Notes: generated by a model not told the origin, from the letters alone. A stretch of 64,000 nucleotides of DNA from Paenibacillus sp. JNUCC-31 (GCF_014844075.1 NZ_CP062165.1:5022001-5086000); one strand, 5' to 3'; shown: positions 18,448 to 27,983, numbered from the stretch's first letter. Numbers and translations are program-made.

Positions 18448-19593
18448 ATGAATAAAGTATTTGTTGCTATTGATTTCCCGCCTGAAAAAGGAGGGATTCA
18501 TGATTATGCTTATGGACTTATATCTCAGATTCCGGCAGAAGAGACTACGGTTCTAACGAATAAAATAAAGAATGTTGCCGAATCTGAACAATTCGACCAG
18601 AAGACCGATTTCGAGATTATTCGAAAACGTATTTTTTGGGATTCCAATAAACTTCTGCTCATCCTCTCGCAGCTAATTCTGATCATTCAACTTATTCATC
18701 TGAAATGGCGCAAAAAGACCGACGAAATACATTTTGTTAACATATTCCCGGTAGGTATCGCAGGCCCGTTGATGAAGTTTTTTTTCGGGGTGAAATACTT
18801 TCCTTATGTTCATGGACTCGATGTGATGGGGATGGTGAACAGCAGGCTATTTCCACTCCTGTTATTCATTTTGAAGCGGTCCGACAAGGTGATTTCCAAT
18901 AGTCAATATACCAAGTCCAAGCTGGTGGACCTGGGCATTTCGGAACAACAGATTGTCATTATTCCACCAGGATTAAACGTAAGCAAACTAAACGGCGGTT
19001 CTGAGTTCAATGAAGATATTCGGGATAAGTATGATCTGCATGGCAAAAAAGTAATGATAACCGTCTCTCGTCTGGTTGAGCGCAAAGGGCATGACGTTAC
19101 ACTTAAAGCTATGAGCCAGGTGATTGAGCGGGTTCCAGATCTTAAATATGTAATTTGCGGAGATGGCCCCCATAAAGAACAGTTGGAACGTCTGGTGAGA
19201 CAGTACGGGTTGGATTCTGTAGTTGTTTTCACAGGGCGGACGACTGACCATGAGCTGCATCAGTTATATGAATGTTCTGATTTGTTCATTATGCCTAGCC
19301 GTGATATCAAAGAGAAAGGTGATGTTGAAGGTTTCGGAATTGTATTCCTTGAAGCCAACTACTACAGATTGCCTGTGATTGCGGGGAATAGTGGCGGCAT
19401 ACCTGATGCGGTAAAGGACGAAATAACCGGTTATCTCGTAGATCCAATGGATGAGAAGGAAATTGCGAATCGGATTGAAGAATTGATTACCGACGAGGGA
19501 CTGGCCAGAACAATGGGGAATAACGGGTATGAGTGGGTTACCAATCATTGTCTATGGTCGCATCGTGGGAAGCTGTTGAAGCAATTAGCCTAA
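18448..19593 (+). CDS. Glycosyltransferase, GT4 family
   Basis: 381 residues, GT-B fold. N-terminus FPPEKGGIHDYAYGL is the acceptor glycine loop. A hydrophobic stretch (about residues 70-90) probably helps membrane association. The donor domain has VSRLVERKGHDVTLKAM, ICGDGP and EKGDVEGFGIVFLEANYY, the last with the two catalytic/binding Glu residues. AAGGGAGA precedes the ATG. Resembles the PimB/mannosyltransferase branch of GT4, without certainty about donor. Confidence 0.9.
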   Translation: MNKVFVAIDFPPEKGGIHDYAYGLISQIPAEETTVLTNKIKNVAESEQFDQKTDFEIIRKRIFWDSNKLLLILSQLILIIQLIHLKWRKKTDEIHFVNIFPVGIAGPLMKFFFGVKYFPYVHGLDVMGMVNSRLFPLLLFILKRSDKVISNSQYTKSKLVDLGISEQQIVIIPPGLNVSKLNGGSEFNEDIRDKYDLHGKKVMITVSRLVERKGHDVTLKAMSQVIERVPDLKYVICGDGPHKEQLERLVRQYGLDSVVVFTGRTTDHELHQLYECSDLFIMPSRDIKEKGDVEGFGIVFLEANYYRLPVIAGNSGGIPDAVKDEITGYLVDPMDEKEIANRIEELITDEGLARTMGNNGYEWVTNHCLWSHRGKLLKQLA

Positions 19594-19620
19594 ATTAAAA
19601 AATGTAATTGGGGTGAGATC

Positions 19621-20517
19621 ATGAAGGCTTCAGTATCCATTTGTACACACAACAGAGCAGTAGACACGATGCAGGCTGTTGAAAGTGTTTTGAATGGGGA
19701 TACGGGTGGTACAGATTACGAAATTCTGGTCATTGATAATCATTCAACAGATAACACCAAAGAATTATTCGACTCACTCAACTTGCCAGAGCATGTTCGC
19801 TATATTTTCGAGCCGCAACTAGGGTTATCTTATGCTAGAAATAGAGCAATCAAGGAAGCAAAAGGGGAATTTATTTTATTCCTGGATGACGACGCATTAG
19901 CGTGTCCTAACTGGATTAAAGAAGTCGTTAAAATATTTGATATGGATCCCCGGATTGGATGTGTTGGTGGGAAAATAAATCCCATTTGGGAGGGTGGGAA
20001 ACCTGATTGGATCCCACAGGATATCGTTAGTTTGTACACGTTAATGGATTTTTCTGACGAGGTTGTTGAAATGCAGGCGCCATCTATTCCTTTTGGAGCT
20101 AACGTAGCATTCAGAATGAGTATTTTTCAGCAGATTAAACCGTTTAGAGAAGATTTAGGACGTGTCGGTAGTAATTTAATGTCGAGTGAAGAAAGTGAAC
20201 TAATCGGTCGGGTTCGCTTAGAATATAAAGTTTTTTACAGTCCATACGCTATTGTAGAGCACAAAATAGCAAAAAGTAGGCTGACTAAACGATGGTTGCT
20301 ACGAAGAGTTTATTGGCAAGGCATTAGTGATGCAACACGTTATAAGAAGAGCGGATGGGGAATATTCAAGCATACGGTAAGAATTGTTCAAGCGGCGTTT
20401 TTAATATTGATCTCATTCAATAATGTGCAAAAGGTAATGAGTGAAATGGCCAAGATATCTTATCGTAACGGGACGATTGTCGGATCTTTCCGGAATGGCA
20501 GAGGATTGAACACCTGA
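19621..20517 (+). CDS. Glycosyltransferase, GT2 family
   Basis: 298 residues, GT-A fold. SVSICTHNRAVDTMQAVESV at the start, LVIDNHSTDNT (first Asp), then FLDDDAL as the metal-binding DxD near residue 100. It is the only GT2 enzyme of the cluster. GGGGTGAGA precedes the ATG. Its TGA overlaps the ATG of the flippase gene by one base. Donor sugar unknown; inverting chemistry is expected for GT2. Confidence 0.92.
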   Translation: MKASVSICTHNRAVDTMQAVESVLNGDTGGTDYEILVIDNHSTDNTKELFDSLNLPEHVRYIFEPQLGLSYARNRAIKEAKGEFILFLDDDALACPNWIKEVVKIFDMDPRIGCVGGKINPIWEGGKPDWIPQDIVSLYTLMDFSDEVVEMQAPSIPFGANVAFRMSIFQQIKPFREDLGRVGSNLMSSEESELIGRVRLEYKVFYSPYAIVEHKIAKSRLTKRWLLRRVYWQGISDATRYKKSGWGIFKHTVRIVQAAFLILISFNNVQKVMSEMAKISYRNGTIVGSFRNGRGLNT

Positions 20518-21902
20518 TGAATATGGCCATTGCCAAAAATCCAAGACAGCGCAGTATGGTACAGACCATTCTCATGACCAGTTTTGCCAATATTCTCATT
20601 ATGGCTGTAACGACTCTCACGTCTATTATCACAGCCCGCATGTTTGGGGCAACAGGTAAAGGGGAACTTGCGGCTGTACTGTTCTGGCCAGCCTTTATAT
20701 CTGGTCTAGCTGCACTAGGTCTTCCAACCTCGTTAATCTACAATGTCAAAAAGAACAGAAATCAATTACCAACCTACATCAGCATGAGTTTTGCGGTTCA
20801 AATTCCTATCAGCTTAATAGCTGGAGTGGTAAGTTGGTTTGGTATCTCTTCCTGGCTGACCGGATACTCGGAAGCTGTCATTTCCATTGCGCGCTGGTAT
20901 ACGGTATCCATGGTTCCTGTCATGCTGTTTATGGGAGTGCTTGCAGCCGCCGCTCAAGGAACAGATAAATTTCATATTTATAATTTATCGAGGCTGTTTG
21001 CTCCCTTATTTAATCTTTTAGGTCTGGTAGTGCTATGGGTAACAGGGATATTGACGGTGGAAAGAGCGATCATAGTCAGTTTTGCAGCCAATGTACTAGT
21101 ATTAGTATGTTACATGTATGCCATGCGTCAGCAAATATTCAGTTCGGTAAGCAAATTGGCTGGTCAGTTCAGAACCTGTATTCACTTATTCAGTTATGGC
21201 ATTCGAGTATACGGTGTAGAATTGCTTGGTACTTTGTATAACCAGTTCGATAAAATCATTATTTTGGCTTTGCTTACACCCAAAGATTTTGGGCTGTATT
21301 CGGTTGTTTTTGCCCTTTCCCGAATGTTTAACGTGGTTCAGACTGCGATAACCAATGTAATCTTCCCGAAGGTCGCAGGCATGGAACAGCAGAAGGTTTT
21401 GACCCTTGTAGGCAGAGCCTTCCGAATCAGTATGGTTCTTATGACGATCATCATCATACCTAGTATGTTGATTGGTCGTTTTTTTATTGGATTATTATTC
21501 GGACCCGAATTTCTGGAGGCCAGCGGTGTATTTTATTTGTTATCTCTGGAATGCATTGTTGGCGGAGGATCATGGATCTTGGCCTCTGCATTCAATGCGC
21601 TAGGCAGACCGGGTGTAATCGTACTTCGGCAGATTGTGGCATTGGCTGTGACCATTACATTATTTTTTGTGCTCACTCCGCTCCTGGGTCTATACGGAAT
21701 AGGGTTAGCATTATTGTTGGGTTCCTTTGTTCGCATTTTGATGTCTCTGGCATCAGTATCCATTATTTTCAAAATGCCCATGCATAAGATGCTGTACAAC
21801 AAGGAAGATATTACTTTCTTAAAGGAAAGATTGAGAGAGAAAAATTTACTCAAAGGAGCCGGAAAAGATGTCAAACGTGCAAAAGATTCATCCCATGGAT
21901 GA
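20517..21902 (+). CDS. Wzx-type lipid-linked oligosaccharide flippase
   Basis: 461 residues with about twelve to fourteen membrane helices distributed along the whole chain, an arrangement of the MOP/PST (MurJ-Wzx) superfamily. It opens with a basic segment followed by SFANILIMAVTTLTSIITARMFGATGKGEL, where the R(M)FG and KGE residues are typical. It would move the completed undecaprenyl-linked repeat to the outer face for Wzy. The ATG overlaps the previous stop by one base; the next gene overlaps its 3' end by 35 bases. Confidence 0.92.
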   Translation: MNMAIAKNPRQRSMVQTILMTSFANILIMAVTTLTSIITARMFGATGKGELAAVLFWPAFISGLAALGLPTSLIYNVKKNRNQLPTYISMSFAVQIPISLIAGVVSWFGISSWLTGYSEAVISIARWYTVSMVPVMLFMGVLAAAAQGTDKFHIYNLSRLFAPLFNLLGLVVLWVTGILTVERAIIVSFAANVLVLVCYMYAMRQQIFSSVSKLAGQFRTCIHLFSYGIRVYGVELLGTLYNQFDKIIILALLTPKDFGLYSVVFALSRMFNVVQTAITNVIFPKVAGMEQQKVLTLVGRAFRISMVLMTIIIIPSMLIGRFFIGLLFGPEFLEASGVFYLLSLECIVGGGSWILASAFNALGRPGVIVLRQIVALAVTITLFFVLTPLLGLYGIGLALLLGSFVRILMSLASVSIIFKMPMHKMLYNKEDITFLKERLREKNLLKGAGKDVKRAKDSSHG

Positions 21903-22866
21903 GTTGAAGAAACGGCTTGAATCCATTCTGGAGGTCATACCTCCCCATTCCAAAATTTATTATATTGATTACCCTGTTCATAGTAATTGTGGTGATCTCC
22001 TTATTATGAAAGGAACAGAGACCTTTTTTAAAGACTGTCATATTCACGTAACCCGTAGATATAGTGTTCATGATTTTAATGATCAGATTGAAATACCACG
22101 AGATCAAATTATTGTACTACATGGTGGTGGGAACTTTGGTGATTTATACGAAGCACATCAAAAATTGAGAGAAAATATTGTTCAGCATTATCCGAATCAT
22201 AAAATTGTGATTCTTCCTCAGACGATATTTTACAAGGATCAATCCGCTCTCCGAAGAACCGCCGCTATTTTTAATCAACACTCAGATCTCCACATATATG
22301 TTAGAGATGAAACATCGTATCAACTCGCTTCTGAGAATTTCTCTAACTGTAAGGTTAACTTAATTCCTGATATGGCACATCAATTATGGCCAATTCAAGT
22401 GAAACATTCCCCTCGCAAAGAAAAGTTGAATTTTTTTAGGACAGATATCGAAAAGATCTCTCAACAATCTTTGATTTCAACAGAGCAGCCAGGGGACTAT
22501 CTGGATTGGCCAACATTATATAACAGATATGAAAAGAAACTGATCTATTACATCAGTAAAGGACTAAAAAAGCCTTCGACAAGAGCCATTTCGCAATTTT
22601 TATGGATGAAATATAGTGATTATTTGGTAAACAAGGCAATTCGTTGTTTCGCTGACTATCGCATGATTCATTCTTCCAGACTACATGGGCATATCCTGTC
22701 TTGCCTAATGGCAAAACCCAATGTGCTGATCGATAACTCTTATGGAAAGAATTCGGGATATTATCGGATATGGACTCATGAAGTGAACACGGCAAACATG
22801 GATTCCTCCTCAAAAGCTAGCTCTCCACCTGCGCCTAAGTATATGGAAACAACCGCAACAGTATAA
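21868..22866 (+). CDS. Polysaccharide pyruvyl transferase family protein
   Basis: 332 residues. GNFGDLYEAHQKLRENIVQHYPNHKIVILPQTIFY is the signature stretch of the CsaB/EpsO/YvfF pyruvyltransferase family; VRDETSYQLA and SRLHGHILSCLMAKPNVLIDNSYGKNSGYY follow. Transfers pyruvate from phosphoenolpyruvate to a sugar hydroxyl pair as a ketal, which adds negative charge to the polymer. Closest in layout to B. subtilis EpsI/EpsO. Starts within the end of the flippase gene (AAAGGAGCCGG before the ATG), so translation is probably coupled. Confidence 0.9.
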   Translation: MSNVQKIHPMDELKKRLESILEVIPPHSKIYYIDYPVHSNCGDLLIMKGTETFFKDCHIHVTRRYSVHDFNDQIEIPRDQIIVLHGGGNFGDLYEAHQKLRENIVQHYPNHKIVILPQTIFYKDQSALRRTAAIFNQHSDLHIYVRDETSYQLASENFSNCKVNLIPDMAHQLWPIQVKHSPRKEKLNFFRTDIEKISQQSLISTEQPGDYLDWPTLYNRYEKKLIYYISKGLKKPSTRAISQFLWMKYSDYLVNKAIRCFADYRMIHSSRLHGHILSCLMAKPNVLIDNSYGKNSGYYRIWTHEVNTANMDSSSKASSPPAPKYMETTATV

Positions 22867-22913
22867 AAATCCGGGCTCAATGTGTGTAAAATATAGAGAG
22901 TGGAGTGATGACT

Positions 22914-24302
22914 ATGAGAATCGTACTTCTCTCCGGTGGATCAGGCAAGAGATTATGGCCCTTATCCAACGATACGAGATCGAAGCAATTCCTGAAAGTA
23001 TTGGAGGGCCCTGAAGGGCAGACGGAATCCATGGTGCAGCGGGTATGGAGGCAACTGCAGCATACGGGGCTAAGCGAACAAGCCACAATTGCAACGAGTA
23101 AGCCGCAGGTGGAGATTTTACGGAGTCAACTGGGCGATGAGGTTGATCTTGTCGTTGAGCCGGAACGCAGAGATACCTTTCCTGCGATCGCCTTGGCGGC
23201 GGTTTATCTGTACTCGGTACAGGGTGTAAGTCTGAACGAAACGGTGGCTGTACTTCCTGTTGATCCATATGTGGAGGAATCCTTTTTTTATAAAGTTACA
23301 GAGCTTGAAGATGTATTGGATGAGTCTGGTGCTGATTTGGCATTAATCGGGGTGAAACCCACTTATCCTTCAGAGAAATATGGTTATATTATTCCAGATC
23401 AACATGAAACTGAAGAACATATACAATACGCCAAAGTGTCACGTTTTCAAGAGAAACCCTGTGAAGCTGAAGCGGCAGAAATGATCGAACAATCTGCCCT
23501 TTGGAATTGCGGGGTTTTTGCATTCAAGCTGAATTATCTGATTAATCTGCTGATTTCCCTTGAGCTGCCAATTCAGTATGAGGAGATGCTCAAACAATAT
23601 GGAAGATTACAGAAAATCAGCTTTGACTACCAGGTCGTGGAGAAAGCCAGTCATATTGTGGTTACACCTTATGAGGGGTATTGGAAAGACCTTGGTACAT
23701 GGAATACGCTGACGGATGAGATGAGCACCCATATTGTAGGCAGAGGTGTAGTGACGAACAGTTCGGTAAACACACATCTGATCAATGAATTGAACATCCC
23801 GGTGTGTGTGCTGGGCGTATCCAATCTGATCGTGGCTACAAGTCCGGATGGAATTCTGGTCAGTGAGAAAGAGGCAAGTCCCCAGATTAAAGAGGTTCTT
23901 AAGGATAGCAATCAACGCCCCATGTATGAAGAACGCCGCTGGGGTTGTTACAAGGTGCTTGATTATACACGTAATGCCAAAGGAGAAGAGGTATTAACCA
24001 AACGCATTATTATTGGAGCGAACAAGAATTTCTCTTATCAATACCATCTCAAACGAAATGAAGTATGGACAGTCGTTTCGGGACAAGGCGAGTTGATTCT
24101 GGATGGTGAGCTGAGACTGCTGAATCAGGGGGAGATCATTTCCATTTCGGCAGGCAGTAAACACAGTGTGAAAGCCGTAACGGAACTCGAAATTATCGAA
24201 GTACAGATGGGCAGCGAGCTGGTAGAAGAGGATATCGTGCGAATTGAGATGGAATGGACAGATATTATCCAAAATTGTGTGAATTGGGGGAAAACAAGAT
24301 GA
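22914..24302 (+). CDS. manC: Mannose-1-phosphate guanylyltransferase with C-terminal cupin (ManC)
   Basis: 462 residues. The N-terminal nucleotidyltransferase has LLSGGSGKRLWPLSNDTRSKQFLKVL (starting at residue 4), FQEKP and WNCGVFAF; the C-terminal cupin (about 350-455; RRWGCYKVLDY, KNFSYQYHLKRNEVWTVVSG) is the type II mannose-6-phosphate isomerase domain. The enzyme makes GDP-mannose, so mannose, or a GDP-mannose-derived sugar, is expected in the polymer; no GDP-mannose dehydratase is present here, so plain mannose is the simpler reading. ATG 22914 is favoured over GTG 22905 and ATG 22908 because of GGAG at 22902-22905. Confidence 0.95.
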   Translation: MRIVLLSGGSGKRLWPLSNDTRSKQFLKVLEGPEGQTESMVQRVWRQLQHTGLSEQATIATSKPQVEILRSQLGDEVDLVVEPERRDTFPAIALAAVYLYSVQGVSLNETVAVLPVDPYVEESFFYKVTELEDVLDESGADLALIGVKPTYPSEKYGYIIPDQHETEEHIQYAKVSRFQEKPCEAEAAEMIEQSALWNCGVFAFKLNYLINLLISLELPIQYEEMLKQYGRLQKISFDYQVVEKASHIVVTPYEGYWKDLGTWNTLTDEMSTHIVGRGVVTNSSVNTHLINELNIPVCVLGVSNLIVATSPDGILVSEKEASPQIKEVLKDSNQRPMYEERRWGCYKVLDYTRNAKGEEVLTKRIIIGANKNFSYQYHLKRNEVWTVVSGQGELILDGELRLLNQGEIISISAGSKHSVKAVTELEIIEVQMGSELVEEDIVRIEMEWTDIIQNCVNWGKTR

Positions 24303-25630
24303 ATATTGCGGTGATTGGAACAGGGTACGTAGGTCTTGTATCGGGAGTATGCTTCTCGGAAATCGGCAATCAGGTCATCTGTGTGGACAACAATCAAGCC
24401 AAAGTTGAAATGCTCAATGAAGGTCATGTTCCCATCTATGAGCCTGGACTCAAAGAGCTGATGGCTTCCAACATGCAAGCGGGAAAACTGTCGTTCACTT
24501 CCAATATCGCTGAGGCCATTAACCAGTCCGATATTATCTTTATTGCTGTAGGTACACCCTCACTTCCGAGCGGCGAAGCCAACCTGAGCTATGTAGAGCA
24601 GGTGGCTGTTGAGATTGGAAGTCACATTGAGAGCTATAAAATTGTAGTAACCAAGAGCACTGTACCTGTAGGCACCAATGATCGTGTCCGCGAGCTGATC
24701 AGCAGTATGTCATCCCAGCCTTTTGATGTAGCTTCTGTTCCCGAGTTCCTGCGGGAAGGAACAGCGGTCAAAGATACGTTGAATCCTGACCGGATTGTCA
24801 TTGGAACAAATAGTGATCGTGCGATTAAAATACTAAAGAAACTTCATCGGCCATTGACGGAGAATCTGGTCATTACGGATATTCGATCAGCCGAAATGAT
24901 TAAATATGCTTCCAATGCATTTCTAGCAACCAAAATATCATTTATCAATGAAATCTCGAATATATGTGAAAAAGTAGGGGCCGACGTTACACGAGTAGCC
25001 GAAGGCATGGGCTACGATAAGCGTATTGGAGCTTCCTTTTTAAAGGCAGGCATTGGATATGGAGGTTCATGCTTTCCAAAAGATACACAGGCACTAATTC
25101 AAATCGCAGGCATGGTCGATTATGATTTCAGACTATTAAAATCTGTTGTACAGGTAAACCAGGATCAGCGTTTCCATGTCATTCACAAACTGGAAGAGGC
25201 GCTGGGGTCGTTAAAAGGAAAAACAATTGCAGTCTGGGGATTAGCCTTTAAACCGGATACAGATGACGTGCGAGATGCTCCAGCGATCGATATTATTCAG
25301 CATTTAAGCAACGCAGGAGCGGTGATAAAGGCTTATGACCCCATTGCAACTGCGAATTTCCGTAAAGAGGTAGATGTAGCCTCCATCTCGTGGGAAGAGA
25401 ATCCACTCCACGCTGCTGAAGGTGCAGATGCCCTGTGTGTGTTGACTGAATGGAAGGAATTTGCTCATATTGATTTGGCAGAATTGGCCGAAGTCATGAA
25501 GGATCCCATTATGATTGATGGTCGTAATTTGTACAGTGCGGAACAGATTCAAACATCTAATCTTCAATATTATTCTGTTGGTCGTCCGGGTTTGAAGAAG
25601 CTTGAGGGGAAAACGGCAGCAATCATTTAA
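24299..25630 (+). CDS. ugd: UDP-glucose 6-dehydrogenase
   Basis: Oxidises UDP-glucose twice to UDP-glucuronate with NAD+. 443 residues. NAD-binding GTGYVGLVSG near the N-terminus, catalytic Cys258 in GYGGSCFPKD, and the C-terminal UDP-binding domain with LAFKPDTDDVRDAP. The ATG at 24299 overlaps the ManC stop (ATGA) with TTGGGGG upstream; an ORF extension further upstream lies inside manC and is rejected. It draws on GalU and feeds the UXS enzyme, so UDP-Glc, UDP-GlcA and UDP-Xyl can all be produced from this operon. Confidence 0.97.
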   Translation: MNIAVIGTGYVGLVSGVCFSEIGNQVICVDNNQAKVEMLNEGHVPIYEPGLKELMASNMQAGKLSFTSNIAEAINQSDIIFIAVGTPSLPSGEANLSYVEQVAVEIGSHIESYKIVVTKSTVPVGTNDRVRELISSMSSQPFDVASVPEFLREGTAVKDTLNPDRIVIGTNSDRAIKILKKLHRPLTENLVITDIRSAEMIKYASNAFLATKISFINEISNICEKVGADVTRVAEGMGYDKRIGASFLKAGIGYGGSCFPKDTQALIQIAGMVDYDFRLLKSVVQVNQDQRFHVIHKLEEALGSLKGKTIAVWGLAFKPDTDDVRDAPAIDIIQHLSNAGAVIKAYDPIATANFRKEVDVASISWEENPLHAAEGADALCVLTEWKEFAHIDLAELAEVMKDPIMIDGRNLYSAEQIQTSNLQYYSVGRPGLKKLEGKTAAII

Positions 25631-25671
25631 TCAAACCAGTTATCATCTTGAATGTAAGTGAGGAAGATCCC

Positions 25672-26589
25672 ATGAAAAAGTGGATTAAAATTACAACGTG
25701 GATTGTTTCCCTTTTTGTGATTGTTGTGTTTGGTTATGCCATATATCTCTACCAATCCGTTAAATCAACTGCTGACCAAATTTATGAGCCTCGAAATCCT
25801 GTGAAGCCTGTCTCCGTCACGGAGAGTAGAGGTGGGCTTCCAGTGGATATCCATAGTAAAGAGCCTTTTAATGCACTCATACTTGGCGTGGATGAGCGTC
25901 CAAATGATGCGGGGCGCTCGGACACAATGATTGTGCTAAGTGTGAATCCAGAGAAAAAACAAGTGCTCATGTTTAATATTCCAAGGGACACACGAACCGA
26001 AATTGTCGGACACAATACAGAAGATAAGATCAATCACGCTTATGCCTTCGGAGGCGTGGATATGTCGGTCAATACCGTCGAGAAATTTTTGGGAGTTCCT
26101 ATTCATTATTATATGAAAGTGGATATGGAGGGCTTTGCCAAAATCATTGACCTGGTCGGAGGCGTAGATGTAAATAATCCTTTTGCCTTTGATTATGAGG
26201 GACAGCGTTATGATCAGGGGAATATTCATCTGGATGGTGTTGCTGCGCTCGGCTTTTCAAGAATGCGCTATGATGACCCGAAAGGAGATTTGGGTCGTAA
26301 TGATCGACAGCGTGAGGTTTTGAAGCAGGTACTTAAGAATACGATGCAATTTTCCAGTGTACTTCACATTCAAAATATGCTTGATGAACTGGGTACTCAT
26401 GTCAGAACGGATGTTACTTTTGATGAAATGAAGGAACTTATTCTTGATTATCGCAGTGATCTGGAGAATGTCGATACAGTAGAGATTCAGGGTAAAGGCG
26501 AAAAAATCAATGGGATATATTATTATATTGTCGATCAGCAGGAAAGGGATCGCATTCACGGAATACTGGAAGATCATTTGAAGAAATAA
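25672..26589 (+). CDS. LCP-family (LytR-CpsA-Psr) glycopolymer-peptidoglycan ligase
   Basis: 305 residues. One N-terminal signal-anchor (residues 5-27), then an extracytoplasmic LCP domain with LILGVDERPNDAGRSDTMIV, FNIPRDTRTEI (Arg residues that hold the pyrophosphate) and KINHAYAFGG. LCP proteins transfer undecaprenyl-linked wall polymers, including capsules, to peptidoglycan. Start ATG 25672 with GAGGAAG upstream; the TTG at 25648 in frame is less likely. Its presence suggests that at least part of the polymer is wall-bound capsule and not only released slime. Confidence 0.93.
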   Translation: MKKWIKITTWIVSLFVIVVFGYAIYLYQSVKSTADQIYEPRNPVKPVSVTESRGGLPVDIHSKEPFNALILGVDERPNDAGRSDTMIVLSVNPEKKQVLMFNIPRDTRTEIVGHNTEDKINHAYAFGGVDMSVNTVEKFLGVPIHYYMKVDMEGFAKIIDLVGGVDVNNPFAFDYEGQRYDQGNIHLDGVAALGFSRMRYDDPKGDLGRNDRQREVLKQVLKNTMQFSSVLHIQNMLDELGTHVRTDVTFDEMKELILDYRSDLENVDTVEIQGKGEKINGIYYYIVDQQERDRIHGILEDHLKK

Positions 26590-26632
26590 AAGATAAGAAA
26601 TAAAGAAAATCGTAAATGTTCCAAGAAAGAAA

Positions 26633-27217
26633 GTGGTGAAGACATTGCTTATGGAGGAGGACTTCGGGAAAAGAAGACATAAACATAAAAGCAGTCAACG
26701 AACGTATGTGTATATCCTTTCAATGCTGCTGGTTGTAATCTGGGTACTGGTAATCTGGTCTTTTTCGACACAGTCGTATCAGCAGCAGACCATCCAGCCT
26801 TTGCTGCATAAGTGGGCTCAAAAAGTGAACATCGGATCCGCATTACCAGATGTTCAATTCACCTATGGCGAGCATGAGTATTCGCTAAGACAAAGACCTT
26901 ATGATTTTGCCGAATTTATATTTCGCAAGAGTGCCCATTTATTTATATATGCAGTGCTGGCAGGGTTGGTTTATGGTGGCTTGCGATACAGGAAGATGCG
27001 GTTGATGACATGTATCTTTGCAGGTTTGGCAGTGGTGGCCGTGATTGCGTCTGTGGATGAATATATTCAGCAGTTTAGCCCGAATCGGACCAGTTCGATT
27101 CGGGATGTCGGTGTAGATCTGCTTGGCGGATGCGGAGGAATTGCCATAGTAATGGGACTTCAGACGATTCGCAGGACAATCAGATCATCAAGGTATTCTC
27201 CAGGCAAAAGAAAGTGA
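26633..27217 (+). CDS. VanZ-family membrane protein
   Basis: 194 residues with a basic cytoplasmic N-terminus, a membrane helix at about 24-45 and three more in the C-terminal half. The VASVDEYIQQFSPNRTSSIRD segment followed by a Gly-rich helix is the VanZ signature (DExxQ...R...D). VanZ proteins are linked to glycopeptide (teicoplanin) tolerance and are common in surface polysaccharide loci; the biochemical role is unsettled. The start codon is uncertain: GTG 26633 or ATG 26651. Confidence 0.85.
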   Translation: MVKTLLMEEDFGKRRHKHKSSQRTYVYILSMLLVVIWVLVIWSFSTQSYQQQTIQPLLHKWAQKVNIGSALPDVQFTYGEHEYSLRQRPYDFAEFIFRKSAHLFIYAVLAGLVYGGLRYRKMRLMTCIFAGLAVVAVIASVDEYIQQFSPNRTSSIRDVGVDLLGGCGGIAIVMGLQTIRRTIRSSRYSPGKRK

Positions 27218-27305
27218 TTTCCCAGGAAATGCTGCTCGTCGATTCCAGCTTCTACTTGTTTGCTATCCATCATAAGTATGGGAGTAGGACAAGGGGGGGC
27301 TGGAC

Positions 27306-27824
27306 TTGCTGCGAAGAAGGAACAGGAATGCGCTGCTCAAAAAAGTCGGATTTATAGCTCTTGTGTTACTGCTGTTGTGGCTTATAGGCAGAACGATTCC
27401 CTATTTGTTTCGTGCGGATGCACCAGACGAAGCTGCTGCAATTGTCGAAGAATTTTACAAATATGAGCAGACGGGAGATTTCGGCAGTTCGTGGGAACTT
27501 TTTCATCCCTTAATGAAGGAACGGTTTCCCAAAAGCGTCTATTTACAGTCCAGAGCACATATTTTCATGCAGCACTTTGGGGTGGAAACCTTTGAGTTTG
27601 AGATGGAAAAGCCCGAGCGGGAGTTTGACGTAACTGTAATGGATGGTGTGGAGCCATTCCCGGAGGCGTATCGTATTGGAATTACACAGCAATATACAGG
27701 AACCTTCGGGCAATTTAAAATTGTGCAGACCTGTTACGTTGTGCAGGATGGGGAGGATTGGACATTGCTTTGGTATTATCCGAAGAATGGAGACAACCAG
27801 CATGAAAGCAGTGACCAGACATGA
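27306..27824 (+). CDS. Membrane-anchored hypothetical protein, last gene of the polysaccharide operon
   Basis: 172 residues, TTG start with a run of Gs six bases upstream. A basic N-terminus and one membrane helix (about 14-32) precede an extracytoplasmic domain of about 135 residues. That domain starts with AAIVEEFYKYEQTGDFGSSWELFHPLMK, which looks like the opening helices of an NTF2-like/SnoaL-type fold; several Trp and Tyr residues end the domain. No enzyme motif is visible. Being last in the operon and just before a strong terminator, it probably helps assembly or retention of the polymer at the cell surface (inference). Confidence 0.75.
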   Translation: MLRRRNRNALLKKVGFIALVLLLLWLIGRTIPYLFRADAPDEAAAIVEEFYKYEQTGDFGSSWELFHPLMKERFPKSVYLQSRAHIFMQHFGVETFEFEMEKPEREFDVTVMDGVEPFPEAYRIGITQQYTGTFGQFKIVQTCYVVQDGEDWTLLWYYPKNGDNQHESSDQT

Positions 27825-27848
27825 AAAATGATAATAACCCATACAATG

Positions 27849-27863
27849 AACCGATTTGTATCA
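27849..27863. promoter_or_regulatory. Possible degenerate XRE operator (half-site)
   Basis: GAACC-GATTT-GTATC has only the right half intact, but the flank TGTATCATTTGGA is identical over 13 bases to the flank of operator O2 at 7870-7882. It lies between the operon's last gene and its terminator. Could be a remnant of a duplicated control region. Confidence 0.25.
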
Positions 27864-27878
27864 TTTGGACGAAAAGGA

Positions 27879-27923
27879 GCTCTATGAATGCGAGACTTTT
27901 GTCGCATTTATAGAGCTTTTTTT
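27879..27923 (+). terminator. Terminator of the exopolysaccharide operon
   Basis: AGCTCTATGAATGCGA pairs with TCGCATTTATAGAGCT (one mismatch) and is followed by seven Ts. No comparable terminator is seen between 7849 and here, which supports one long transcript. Confidence 0.95.
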
Positions 27924-27954
27924 GCATTTTATCTCTTTTTATGCCAGTAAATCC

Positions 27955-27983
27955 TTGACATTGGTCCTGGTGTGAAGTAAATT
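27955..27983 (+). promoter_or_regulatory. Sigma-A promoter of the Cys-rich protein / ABC transporter unit
   Basis: TTGACA (27955-27960), 17-base spacer, TAAATT (27978-27983): the same hexamers and spacing as the exopolysaccharide promoter. Confidence 0.8.

Noticed and set aside
22866..22914. Separate promoter for manC splitting the polysaccharide operon
   Set aside because: The gap is only 47 bases, with no convincing -35/-10 pair and no terminator before it.
7821..27923. Horizontal island or prophage origin of the polysaccharide cluster
   Set aside because: No integrase, tRNA target, IS or direct repeat at either end; only the prophage-like repressor motif suggests it, which is not enough.
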